DNA of 27,516 nt, from assembly GCA_023432565.1 (NCBI GenBank), contig JAEYUL010000019.1:1-27516 (forward strand), read 5' to 3'. Positions 7,329 to 14,524 of this stretch are shown here, in pieces. Within the stretch, counting starts at the first letter, position 1. Each line of letters starts with the position of its first letter. The notes under the pieces are model-generated. The model saw only the letters and a list, made by a program, of their open reading frames with translations. It was not told the DNA's origin and ran no database searches. A program made the translations under genes and the position numbers. Source of the DNA: Actinomycetes bacterium. GTDB lineage: Bacteria; Actinomycetota; Actinomycetes; Actinomycetales; Cellulomonadaceae.

Positions 7329-8372
7329 ATGCCCCCGCCGACGGACGCCGAGCACCGGGCCGCCTGCGAGGCGGTGGTCGTCCGTGCCCCCTTCGACGCG
7401 GGCGCGGCGCTCGGCTACCTCGCGACGCACGTCGTGCCGGGCGTCGAGCAGCTGACGATCGACGAGGCGGGCTCCGCGGGGACGCTCGAGCGGCTCGTCA
7501 CGGACGAGTCGGGCCACGTGGGTCGGCTCGTCGTGCACCTCGCGGACGACGAGGTCCGCGCCGTCGTCGTGCCGGGGGACGCGGCACACCCGGGAACCGG
7601 GACTGCCGCCACGGCTCGCCCGGCCGGCGCGCGCGGCACCACGGTGGGCGAGACGCACCCGTGGCCGTCGGACCGGGTCGTCGACCTGCTGAGCCGATGG
7701 TTCGGGCTCGCCGACGACCTCGCATCGGTCGCCGCGCACCTGCGCCGCGACGAGGCGCTCGCGCCGCTCGTCGCCGCCCGGCCGCACCTGCGCGTGCCCG
7801 GGCACGTCGACCCGTTCGAGGTCGCGGCACAGACGGTGCTGGGCCAGCAGGTCTCGCTCGCCGCGGCTCGCACGTTCACCGGCCGGCTCGCCGCCGCGCT
7901 CGGCACGGTGCACGCCGGTGGCCTGACGCTGTTCCCCTCCCCCGTCCAGGTCGCGCAGGCCGACCTCGACGAGCTACGGGCGGCGCTGCGCGTCCCGGCC
8001 AATCGCGCGCGCACGCTGGTGGGACTCGCACGTGCGTGCGCCTCCGGGCTGGACCTGCACGCGAGCGACGACCCGGCTGGGACCCGGGCACGTCTGCTGG
8101 CGCTGCCGGGAATCGGCCCGTGGACCGCGGACTACCTCGCGCTGCGCGCCACCGGGCTGCGCGACGCGTTCCCCGCAGGGGACCTCGTGCTGCGTCAGGC
8201 GCTGGGCATGGACAAGCCCGCCGACGTCGAGGCTCGCGCGCGCCCGTGGTCGCCGTGGCGCGCGTTCGCGGCACAGCACCTGTGGACCGCCACGGTGCTC
8301 GCTCGGCTCACGCGAGCCGCTTCTCCAGCTCCACGTCGCTCGACGGCTCGTCGGGGTTCGCCACGACCGTGA
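7329..8372 (+). CDS. alkA: AlkA-type DNA-3-methyladenine glycosylase
   Basis: Base-excision repair enzyme that removes alkylated purines, 347 residues. The N-terminal ~110 residues form the AlkA N-domain. The HhH-GPD core follows: DPFEVAAQTVLGQQVSLAAARTFTGRL (161-187), the helix-hairpin-helix LLALPGIGPWTADYLALRATG (257-277) and the catalytic aspartate in FPAGD (D285, equivalent to E. coli D238). The last ~35 residues after QHLWTATVLARLTRA are a basic, low-complexity tail that overlaps the convergent GNAT-like gene by 65 bp. No Ada-type methyl-acceptor domain is attached. Confidence 0.88.
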   Translation: MPPPTDAEHRAACEAVVVRAPFDAGAALGYLATHVVPGVEQLTIDEAGSAGTLERLVTDESGHVGRLVVHLADDEVRAVVVPGDAAHPGTGTAATARPAGARGTTVGETHPWPSDRVVDLLSRWFGLADDLASVAAHLRRDEALAPLVAARPHLRVPGHVDPFEVAAQTVLGQQVSLAAARTFTGRLAAALGTVHAGGLTLFPSPVQVAQADLDELRAALRVPANRARTLVGLARACASGLDLHASDDPAGTRARLLALPGIGPWTADYLALRATGLRDAFPAGDLVLRQALGMDKPADVEARARPWSPWRAFAAQHLWTATVLARLTRAASPAPRRSTARRGSPRP

Positions 8373-8733
8373 AGCGCCGCTCGCGCAGCAGCGCGAGCGC
8401 GTCGGTGCGGGCCGGGTCGACGGCCACCTGCAGCCGGGCGAACCCTGCCGTCGCCGCGCTCGACTCGAGCGCGTCCAGGGCACGGCGGATCCGGTCCCTG
8501 CGCCGCCTCCCCGGGACCGCCCACACCCCCGTCAGCTCGGCGACCGGCGCGTCACCGGGACGTGCGGCCCGCGGGGACACCATGGCGTGGAACGAGCCGC
8601 CCGCCACGGGCAGGTTGCGCTCGAACACGACGACGACGTCGTCGACGGGGGCGCCGTGCGGCGTCGGGCCGGTCACGGGCGCATCGCCCAGCAACGGGGT
8701 GGCGCGGACGGGAAGGTCCAGGGCCTGGGGCAC
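8308..8733 (-). CDS. GNAT-like protein
   Basis: A 141-residue protein with a GNAT-like layout: a strand pair (DDVVVVFERNL, GSFHAMVSP), then LTGVWAVPGRRRRDRIRRALDALESSAATAGFARLQVAVDP, resembling motif A in a divergent form (RRRRD in place of RGxG), and a C-terminal TDALALLRERRFTVV typical of the last GNAT helix and strand. Given the weak acetyl-CoA loop, the acetyltransferase activity is uncertain. GTG 8733 is preceded by a strong GAGGAG Shine-Dalgarno. Confidence 0.62.
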   Translation of the reverse strand: MPQALDLPVRATPLLGDAPVTGPTPHGAPVDDVVVVFERNLPVAGGSFHAMVSPRAARPGDAPVAELTGVWAVPGRRRRDRIRRALDALESSAATAGFARLQVAVDPARTDALALLRERRFTVVANPDEPSSDVELEKRLA

Positions 8734-8926
8734 GGGTACTCCTCGGGAGTGAGCGACCGGCGAGTGAGATCACGCGGCGCGGGTGTTCGGGGTGTCGGCC
8801 GCCCGGGCACCGGGTTCGGTGCGGGCGACGGGCGTCGATCGACGCGGTGCCGAGCAGGCGCTCAGGTGAGGCGCGACTGCGGGCGACGGAGGGACGGGTA
8901 GCGCGTTCGGCGTCAGCGCGTGGTGG

Positions 8927-9028
8927 TCAGCACGGACAGCGGAACGCGCCGAGGTATCGCTCGTCGGCGATCATCGGCCACGCGCATACGGCACGAGAAC
9001 GCGCGGGATGCTCCCGTCGTCCGTGCAT
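8927..9028 (-). CDS. Candidate 33-residue small protein or leader peptide
   Basis: ATG 9028 has a near-ideal Shine-Dalgarno, GGAGG at 9041-9037, 8 bases upstream. The peptide begins MHGRREHPARSRAVCAWPM, continues IADERYLGAF and ends in RCPC, giving three cysteines in 33 residues. A promoter-like TTGACC-N17-TACCGT and a hairpin lie upstream on the same strand. The GNAT-like gene starts about 190 bp downstream on the same strand, so it could be a leader for that gene or an independent small protein. No family recognised. Confidence 0.4.
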   Translation of the reverse strand: MHGRREHPARSRAVCAWPMIADERYLGAFRCPC

Positions 9029-9048
9029 GGCGCGTACCTCCGCTGTGC

Positions 9049-9066
9049 AGCCCCGCAGGAGGGGCT
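9049..9066 (-). promoter_or_regulatory. Small hairpin in the leader of the 33-residue ORF
   Basis: AGCCCC and GGGGCT form a 6-bp stem with a 6-base loop, 8 bases upstream of the GGAGG site. It has no U-tract, so it is more likely a leader structure than a terminator. Confidence 0.4.
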
Positions 9067-9099
9067 CGTGACCAGGGTCCGGATCGACCCTACGAGCGG

Positions 9100-9128
9100 A
9101 CGGTACGTCCGTGCCCGACGAGGGTCAA
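9100..9128 (-). promoter_or_regulatory. Candidate promoter TTGACC-N17-TACCGT
   Basis: TTGACC at 9128-9123 and TACCGT at 9105-9100 are separated by exactly 17 bases, on the minus strand, about 75 bases before the 33-residue ORF. The -10 fits the loose actinobacterial TANNNT pattern. Confidence 0.45.
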
Positions 9129-9216
9129 CCGTATTCGGCAGCCTTCTCATCCCTCCGCCGCTGACCGCGAGGGCGCACGCGCGCGGGCCACCAGCCCTGT
9201 GGGGGGCCTCGATCCG

Positions 9217-9232
9217 GTGACGAGCGCGTCAC
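9217..9232. promoter_or_regulatory. Palindrome GTGACG-AGCG-CGTCAC upstream of the DUF4349 gene
   Basis: Perfect 6-bp arms around a 4-bp centre, 52 bp before ATG 9284. It could be an operator. A -10-like TACGGT lies at 9272-9277, six bases before the ATG. Confidence 0.35.
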
Positions 9233-9283
9233 GATTGGACCAACACGTGCACGCGTGGTGCCGGGCCTCCCTACGGTCGCAGC

Positions 9284-10252
9284 ATGACCAGTACGCGACG
9301 TCGGCCCCGTCCGTCCGCTCTGACCTGGACATCCGCCGCGATGCTGCTGGGCCTGCTGCTCTCCGGATGCTCGGCGGCCGCCGACGGCGGCGCCGACGCC
9401 CCGAGGGCGGAGAACGGTTCCGTGGTGGGTGGCGACGGCGACGGCGAGGGAGCGCAGGACGAGTCCGTGGGATCGGACGGGTCGACGGGCTCGTCGGGCG
9501 AGGCACGGCTCGTCGTGCAGACCGGCACGGTCTGGGTCGAGGCCGACGACCCGATCGCGACGGCCCGTGACCTGGTCGCGTACGTCGAGGGCGCGGGCGG
9601 GCGGGTGGACTCCCGCTCGGAGTCCGCCGCGAGCGAGACGCAGGTCGCGGTCTCCTCGCTCACGGTCCGGGTGCCGGCGGACAAGGTCTCGGCGACCACG
9701 GAGAAGCTCAAGGAGCTCGGCAGGGTCACCCGCATGGACCTGCAGGCCGAGGACGTGACCGCCGCCGCGCAGGACCTCGACGCACGGATCCACGCGCTCG
9801 AGCTCTCGGTGGAGCGCATGGAGGCGCTCATGACGGCCGCGACCAGCACCAAGGAGCTGCTCGAGGCCGAGGCCGAGCTGTCGTCCCGGCAGGCCGCTCT
9901 CGAGTCCCTGCAGTCCGAGCGCGCGCGGTTGCAGGGCCGGGTGTCGCTCTCGACCCTCGAGGTCACCATCTCGGGGCCGGGCACGCTGCAGGCGGAGTCC
10001 GAGGAGTCCTCCGGCACGTTCTTGTCGGGGCTCGAGGCCGGGTGGGACGCGCTCGTCACGACCATCTCGGTGACGCTGGTCGTCCTCGGCGCCGTCCTGC
10101 CGTGGCTCCTCGTGGTCGGCCTCGTGGGCCTGGCGGTCCTGGCCGTCCGACGTCGTCGTCGCCGGAGCGCCGCCGCACCACCCGAGGCACCGCAGCCCGT
10201 GCCCGTCGCGGCCGCGCGGCCCTCCGACCCCTACGCCTCGCCCCCGGGCTGA
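9284..10252 (+). CDS. DUF4349 lipoprotein
   Basis: A 322-residue membrane-anchored lipoprotein. Signal: basic N-terminus, hydrophobic core and lipobox LLLSGC (C29). A Gly/Asp/Ser-rich linker follows to about residue 72. The DUF4349 domain then has LVVQTGTVWVEADDPIATARDLVAYVEGAGGRVDSRSES and SLTVRVPADKVSATTEKLKELGRVT. A coiled coil covers about 155-215 (Glu/Leu/Ala/Arg heptads). A C-terminal transmembrane helix at about 255-288 ends in an RRRRRR patch and a Pro-rich tail. The family function is unknown. No Shine-Dalgarno is visible; TACGGT 6 bases before the ATG suggests a leaderless message. Confidence 0.85.
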   Translation: MTSTRRRPRPSALTWTSAAMLLGLLLSGCSAAADGGADAPRAENGSVVGGDGDGEGAQDESVGSDGSTGSSGEARLVVQTGTVWVEADDPIATARDLVAYVEGAGGRVDSRSESAASETQVAVSSLTVRVPADKVSATTEKLKELGRVTRMDLQAEDVTAAAQDLDARIHALELSVERMEALMTAATSTKELLEAEAELSSRQAALESLQSERARLQGRVSLSTLEVTISGPGTLQAESEESSGTFLSGLEAGWDALVTTISVTLVVLGAVLPWLLVVGLVGLAVLAVRRRRRRSAAAPPEAPQPVPVAAARPSDPYASPPG

Positions 10253-10300
10253 GCGCCACAACCTGCGCCGCGTCACGGCCTCGCCTGTCATGATTCCCCG

Positions 10301-11929
10301 GTGGCTGTGACGAACGGCGCGACCAGGACACCCGACGGCGCGAGCGGGGCACCCGAGGCGGGCGCCGGCGCGACGCCGGGTACGCCCGGGTCGCCCGAGC
10401 ACGCCGCCGAGGCGCGCGGCACGGACGAGCCCGGCAACGACGACGACCGCTCGCCGGGGCCGGACGCGCGGGAGCAGGCTCCGGACGAGGGGGCGGCGCT
10501 CGTCGACAGCGAACCGCTCGCACCGCCCGAGCCGCGCGGCGCCCGGGCGTGGGCCTGGCCGCTCGTCGTCGCCCTGCTGGCGGCGGCGACGTACGTGACG
10601 TTCTCCGTGCTGCAGTGGCGCCGTTTCGAGTCGCCGTCGTGGGACCTGGGCATCTTCACGCAGCTCGCGCGCCGGTACGCGCACCTCGAGGCCCCGGTCG
10701 TGACGATCAAGGGTGACGGCTTCAACCTGCTCGGCGACCACTTCCACCCGCTGCTCGTGCTGCTCGGGGTCCCGTACCGGCTCTTCCCGCACGCGCTGAC
10801 GCTGCTCGTCGTGCAGGGGCTGCTGCTCGCGGCATCCGTGTACGTCGTGGGCCGGCACGCGGTACGCGTCCTCGGGGTGCTGCAGGGCACGTTCGTCGGT
10901 GCCGCGTACGCCGTCAGCTTCGGCCTGGTCGGCGCGGTTGCGGCGCAGTTCCACGAGATCGCGTTCGCGGTCCCGCTGCTCGCGCTCTCGCTCGTCGCGC
11001 TGCTGCGGCAGCGGTGGCTCGCGGCCGCGCTGTGGGCAGCGCCGCTGGTTCTCGTCAAGGAGGACCTCGGCCTGACCGTCGCGGCGCTGGGCCTCGTCCT
11101 GTGGTGGAAGATGCGCCACCGGGACACCACGCACCCCCGGCTGGGGCTGTGGCTCACGGCGTGGGGCTTCGGGTGGGCCGTGCTGTCGACCGCGGTGCTG
11201 ATCCCCGCGCTCAACACCCAGGACCAGTGGGACTACGGGTCCCGGATCGACGTCGTCGGGATCGCGACGCACCCCTGGACGGCGATCACGCTGCTGGTGG
11301 ACGACGGCAGCAAGATCGTCACGCTGCTGCTGCTCGTCGCGATCACCGGGTTCATCGGGATCCGCTCGCCGATCCTGGCGGTCGCGCTGCCGACGATCAT
11401 GTGGCGCTTCTACGCGGACAACGGCTACTACTACGGGCACACGTGGCACTACAGCGCGGTGCTCATGCCGATCGCGTTCGCCGCGCTGCTCGACGGCGTG
11501 CTCCTGGCGCGGCGCTCCCCGCGGCGCTGGCTGCGTCGCTACTCGTTCGCCGCTGCTCCCGTGGCGGTCGCCGTGGCCGCGATGCTGGTCCCCCAGCTCG
11601 ACGTCGCGCGCCTCGGGCGGCCCGACGACCTGTGGGCGCAGTCCTCGCGTGCGGCCGAGGCGCGGCAGGTGCTCGCGACGATCCCCGACGACGCCTCGGT
11701 GGAGACCGACATCGGGCTGATGTCGTACCTCGTGGACCGGACCGACGTCTTCTACGTCGGGAACTCGGACAACCCGGTGCCCGACTACGTGCTCATCGAC
11801 CAGTACGGCGGCGGGTGGAACCCGGCCCCGAGCGACGCCGCGCAGTACGCGCAGGACCGGTTCCCGGGCACCACGTTCCGGATCGTCTACGACGCGGGTG
11901 GATACCAGCTCGCGCAGCGCATCGGCTGA
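10301..11929 (+). CDS. DUF2079 polytopic membrane protein
   Basis: 542 residues from GTG 10301. The first ~85 residues are a Gly/Pro/Ala/Asp-rich disordered cytoplasmic segment. About ten hydrophobic helices follow. DUF2079 features are WDLGIFTQLARRYAHLEAP near the first helix, LLGDHFHPLLVLLGVPYRLFP, QFHEIAF and the KEDLGL motif, then the aromatic RFYADNGYYYGHTWHYSAVLMPI. A soluble C-terminal part (about 440-542) ends the protein. The fold resembles GT-C-type enzymes, but activity is unknown. CATGAT lies 6 bases before the GTG, and there is no Shine-Dalgarno, so it is possibly leaderless. Confidence 0.85.
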   Translation: MAVTNGATRTPDGASGAPEAGAGATPGTPGSPEHAAEARGTDEPGNDDDRSPGPDAREQAPDEGAALVDSEPLAPPEPRGARAWAWPLVVALLAAATYVTFSVLQWRRFESPSWDLGIFTQLARRYAHLEAPVVTIKGDGFNLLGDHFHPLLVLLGVPYRLFPHALTLLVVQGLLLAASVYVVGRHAVRVLGVLQGTFVGAAYAVSFGLVGAVAAQFHEIAFAVPLLALSLVALLRQRWLAAALWAAPLVLVKEDLGLTVAALGLVLWWKMRHRDTTHPRLGLWLTAWGFGWAVLSTAVLIPALNTQDQWDYGSRIDVVGIATHPWTAITLLVDDGSKIVTLLLLVAITGFIGIRSPILAVALPTIMWRFYADNGYYYGHTWHYSAVLMPIAFAALLDGVLLARRSPRRWLRRYSFAAAPVAVAVAAMLVPQLDVARLGRPDDLWAQSSRAAEARQVLATIPDDASVETDIGLMSYLVDRTDVFYVGNSDNPVPDYVLIDQYGGGWNPAPSDAAQYAQDRFPGTTFRIVYDAGGYQLAQRIG

Positions 11930-12016
11930 CGTGCGGCGCGCGCCGGTCCGGCAGGTCCGCGGCGGAGCGACGACTCGCGCTTGCCCAGCACCGACGCCGT
12001 CGGGGATCGTCGTGCT

Positions 12017-13018
12017 GTGACCTCGTCCCCCGCCACGGTCTCGTCGGCTGCCGACCCGTCCGGCCCGGCACCCGCGGGAGGCCTCACGCCCGCCCGCCAC
12101 GTCGCCGTCAAGTACGTCGCGCTCGCCCTCATCTGGGGCTCGAGCTTCCTGCTCATCAAGGTCACGCTGGAGGGTCTGTCCCCCACGCAGGTGGCGCTCG
12201 GCCGGATCGTCCTCGGCGCGCTCGCGCTGGCGTTGGTGGCGGCGGTCGCGCGCCGACGGTTCCCGCGCGACGCGCGCAGCCGGGGCCACCTGGCCGTGAC
12301 CGGCCTGCTGCTGTGCGTGCTGCCGTTCCTGGCCTTCGCGTGGGCCGGCCAGCACCTCGCCTCGGGGCTGTCGTCGATCCTGAACGCCACCACCCCGCTG
12401 ATGACCGCGGCCGCCTCGGCGGCGCTCCTGCCGGCCGAGCGCCTGACCCGGCGCCAGGGCGTGGGCCTGGCGCTCGGGATCGTCGGTGTGGTCGTGATCG
12501 TGGGGCCGTGGACCTACCTCGGCCGGCTCGCGGACGCCGCTCCCCTGCCTGCGGTGCTCGCGTGCCTCGGTGCGACCACCTGCTACGGGCTCGGCATGAC
12601 GTACCTGCGTCGCTTCGTCACGCCGCTGCGCCTGCCCGCCGAGACCGTCGCGGCGGGTCAGGTCGGTTCCGCGGCCGTCGTCATGCTCCTGCTCGCACCG
12701 TTCGTCGCGCGCGAGCCCGTGACGCTGTCCACCTCGGTCGTCGTGAGCCTGGTCCTGCTCGGGGTGCTCGGCACGGGGATCGCCTACGTGTGGAACACGC
12801 AGGTCGTCGCGACGTGGGGCGCGCAGCGGGCGTCGACCGTCACGTACCTGACGCCCGTGGTCGGGGTCGCGCTCGGCATGGCCGTGCTCGGCGAGCAGCT
12901 CCACTGGCACGAGCCCGTGGGCGGTCTGCTCGTCGTCGTCGGCGTGGTCGTCGCGCAGGGCGCTGTCCAGGTGCGGCACAGGTCACGCTCGGGCGATTTG
13001 GCCACCCAGCGCCCGTGA
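12017..13018 (+). CDS. EamA/DMT-family exporter
   Basis: A 333-residue membrane protein with the two EamA repeats and about ten transmembrane helices. Repeat one contains ALIWGSSFLLIKVTLEGLSPTQVALGRIVLGAL; repeat two contains GTGIAYVWNTQVVATWGAQRASTVTYLTPVVGVALGMAVLGEQL, the C-terminal EamA signature. Family members export small metabolites such as amino acids; the substrate here is unknown. GTG 12017 is preferred over an in-frame TTG 36 bases upstream because GGGGAT lies at Shine-Dalgarno distance and the extra residues look non-conserved. Its last codons contain the promoter of the following tRNA. Confidence 0.88.
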   Translation: MTSSPATVSSAADPSGPAPAGGLTPARHVAVKYVALALIWGSSFLLIKVTLEGLSPTQVALGRIVLGALALALVAAVARRRFPRDARSRGHLAVTGLLLCVLPFLAFAWAGQHLASGLSSILNATTPLMTAAASAALLPAERLTRRQGVGLALGIVGVVVIVGPWTYLGRLADAAPLPAVLACLGATTCYGLGMTYLRRFVTPLRLPAETVAAGQVGSAAVVMLLLAPFVAREPVTLSTSVVVSLVLLGVLGTGIAYVWNTQVVATWGAQRASTVTYLTPVVGVALGMAVLGEQLHWHEPVGGLLVVVGVVVAQGAVQVRHRSRSGDLATQRP

Positions 13019-13026
13019 CGTAAGGT
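12998..13026 (+). promoter_or_regulatory. Promoter of tRNA-fMet (TTGGCC-N17-TAAGGT)
   Basis: TTGGCC at 12998-13003 and TAAGGT at 13021-13026 with a 17-base spacer, placing transcription start a few bases before the tRNA at 13038. The -35 lies inside the end of the EamA gene. Confidence 0.6.
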
Positions 13027-13037
13027 TGTCGAGCCGA

Positions 13038-13111
13038 CGCGGGGTGGAGCAGCTCGGTAGCTCGCTGGGCTCATAACCCAGAGGTCGCAGGTTCAAATCC
13101 TGCCCCCGCTA
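13038..13111 (+). tRNA. tRNA-fMet (initiator, anticodon CAT)
   Basis: 74 bases from CGCGGGG to the discriminator A, followed by CT, so CCA is not encoded. The acceptor CGCGGGG pairs with CCCCGC, leaving a C1:U72 mismatch, the actinobacterial form of the initiator hallmark. The anticodon stem CTGGG/CCCAG carries the three consecutive G:C pairs required for initiation, around the loop CTCATAA with CAT at 13072-13074. The T-loop is GTTCAAATC. The match to known initiator tRNAs is close along the whole length. Confidence 0.97.
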
Positions 13112-13118
13112 CTGTGAA

Positions 13119-13150
13119 CGAAGGCCCGGACCATCAGGTCCGGGCCTTCG
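13119..13150 (+). terminator. Rho-independent-type hairpin after tRNA-fMet
   Basis: A perfect 14-bp stem, CGAAGGCCCGGACC (13119-13132) with GGTCCGGGCCTTCG (13137-13150), around an ATCA loop. It sits 7 bases after the tRNA and lacks a long T-tract, as usual for actinobacteria. Confidence 0.85.
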
Positions 13151-13242
13151 TCGTACCCGCAGCCGGGCAGAACCTGAGGCTGCGCCCGCCCCACGCCGTT
13201 CGCCCCCGTCAGGTCTTTCGTCCTCCGCCAGACCACCCTAAT

Positions 13243-13252
13243 GTGATATCAC
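13243..13252. promoter_or_regulatory. GTGATATCAC palindrome upstream of the SPFH operon
   Basis: A perfect 10-bp palindrome 47 bp before the SPFH start codon, in an AT-rich patch that stands out from the surrounding GC-rich DNA. It overlaps a possible -10 (TAATGT at 13239-13244), as an operator would. The ribbon-helix-helix protein in the same operon is the obvious candidate to bind it. Confidence 0.5.
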
Positions 13253-13299
13253 TTTGCTATCGCGCAAGGAGCGCGGTGACCTGACACCAGGAGGGCACC

Positions 13300-14256
13300 A
13301 TGACCGACACCGTCCCACCGCAGAGCTCCGAGGGCGGCGACCCCGCAGGCAGGCCGGTCGGCCACGCCGGCGCCCGTGTCGACGTCGAGGAGCGCGCCGC
13401 GTGGGCCCTCGGTGCCGGCGGCGCCGCGATCCTCATGCTCGTGTCGCTCGCGCTCGTCGTCGGCTCCTTCCCGTTCTTCGCCGCGGCTGACGCCGGCCGT
13501 GACGAGCTCGCCGCGGTGGGGATCGCGCTGGTCCTCCTCGGCGTGCTCGGCTTCTCCGGACTGACGATCGTCTCCCCCGGGCAGACCAAGGTCGTCCAGC
13601 TGTTCGGCCGGTACCTCGGCACGGTCCGGCGCACGGGCTTCGTCATGACCGTCCCGCTGACGACCAAGAAGCGCGTCTCGGTCCGGGTGCGCAACTTCGA
13701 GACCAACGAGCTCAAGGTCAACGACGCCGACGGCAACCCGATCAACATCGCGGCGATCGTCGTGTGGCAGGTCGCGGACACCGCCAAGGCGACCTTCGCG
13801 GTCGAGGACTACGCCGACTTCGTGCGCGTGCAGTCGGAGTCCGCGCTGCGGCACGTCGCGATGGCCCACCCGTACGACCACGCCGACGACGGCGAGCAGT
13901 CGCTGCGCGGCGCGACCGAGGTGGTCTCGGCCGAGATCGCGGCCGAGGTGGCCGAGCGCGTGGTGATCGCGGGCGTCGAGGTCATCGAGGCGCGCATCTC
14001 CAACCTCGCCTACGCGCCCGAGATCGCCCAGGCGATGCTCCAGCGCCAGCAGGCCGGCGCGATCATCGCCGCACGCGAGCGGATCGTCGAGGGGGCGGTC
14101 TCGATGGTCGAGGACGCGCTGTCGCGCCTCGAGGCGGACGGAGTCGTCTCGCTCGACGACGAGCGCCGTGCGGCGATGGTCTCGAACCTGCTCGTCGTGC
14201 TCTGCGGCGACAGCCGCGCGACACCGGTCGTCAACACGGGCAGCCTGTACGCGTGA
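13300..14256 (+). CDS. SPFH/Band 7 domain membrane protein
   Basis: 318 residues from ATG 13300, after a strong AGGAGG Shine-Dalgarno. Two transmembrane helices are visible (about 34-60 and 66-88). The SPFH domain follows: VSPGQTKVVQLFGRYLGTVRRTGF, KKRVSVRVRNFETNELKVNDADGNPINIAAIVVWQVAD and AVEDYADFVRVQSESALRHVA. The stomatin-like helical part RISNLAYAPEIAQAMLQRQQAGAIIAARERIVEGAVSMVEDAL is at about 228-270. Such proteins oligomerise and organise membrane microdomains; the partner here is unknown. The stop overlaps the start of an RHH gene by 4 bp. Confidence 0.9.
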   Translation: MTDTVPPQSSEGGDPAGRPVGHAGARVDVEERAAWALGAGGAAILMLVSLALVVGSFPFFAAADAGRDELAAVGIALVLLGVLGFSGLTIVSPGQTKVVQLFGRYLGTVRRTGFVMTVPLTTKKRVSVRVRNFETNELKVNDADGNPINIAAIVVWQVADTAKATFAVEDYADFVRVQSESALRHVAMAHPYDHADDGEQSLRGATEVVSAEIAAEVAERVVIAGVEVIEARISNLAYAPEIAQAMLQRQQAGAIIAARERIVEGAVSMVEDALSRLEADGVVSLDDERRAAMVSNLLVVLCGDSRATPVVNTGSLYA

Positions 14257-14504
14257 CCACGGACGACGACGCGCTCATGCCGGACAGGGCGAAGCCTGCC
14301 CGGCGTGAGCGCAAGTCCGTGCTGCTGCGCCTGGACCCCGCGGTGCACGACGCGCTCGCGCGGTGGGCCGCCGACGACCTGCGCTCCCTGAACGCGCAGG
14401 TGGACCTCCTGCTGCGCCGCGCCCTCACCGAGGCGAACCGCATGCCGCGCGACGCCCGCCCACCGCGCCGCCCCGGCCGGCCGTCGTCCCCTGCGGCGGG
14501 CTGA
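14253..14504 (+). CDS. Ribbon-helix-helix (Arc/MetJ-type) small protein
   Basis: 83 residues from GTG 14253, which overlaps the SPFH stop codon. The central segment has the RHH pattern: strand KSVLLRLDP, helix AVHDALARWAADDLRS, then LNAQVDLLLRRALTEA. It is preceded by a basic stretch and followed by an Arg/Pro-rich tail. RHH proteins bind DNA as dimers, usually at short palindromes, so this one may autoregulate the operon through GTGATATCAC at 13243. That link is an inference; direct action with the SPFH protein is also possible. Confidence 0.8.
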   Translation: MTTDDDALMPDRAKPARRERKSVLLRLDPAVHDALARWAADDLRSLNAQVDLLLRRALTEANRMPRDARPPRRPGRPSSPAAG

Positions 14505-14524
14505 CGCACGCACGTGCGGCCGCG

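Larger units (their letters stand above)
8734..9283. other. 550-bp region without a large gene
   Basis: Long frames across this stretch have compositions unlike the neighbouring proteins (Arg/Ser/Pro-rich) and no family features. What can be seen is a small minus-strand ORF with its own promoter-like signals and hairpin (listed separately) and a palindrome before the DUF4349 gene. Confidence 0.6.

Noticed and set aside
9125..12979. Very long minus-strand open frame (over 1,200 codons)
   Set aside because: It runs antisense to the DUF4349, DUF2079 and EamA genes, and its product is Arg/His/Asp/Gln-rich with no domain. It is a stop-poor shadow caused by high GC.
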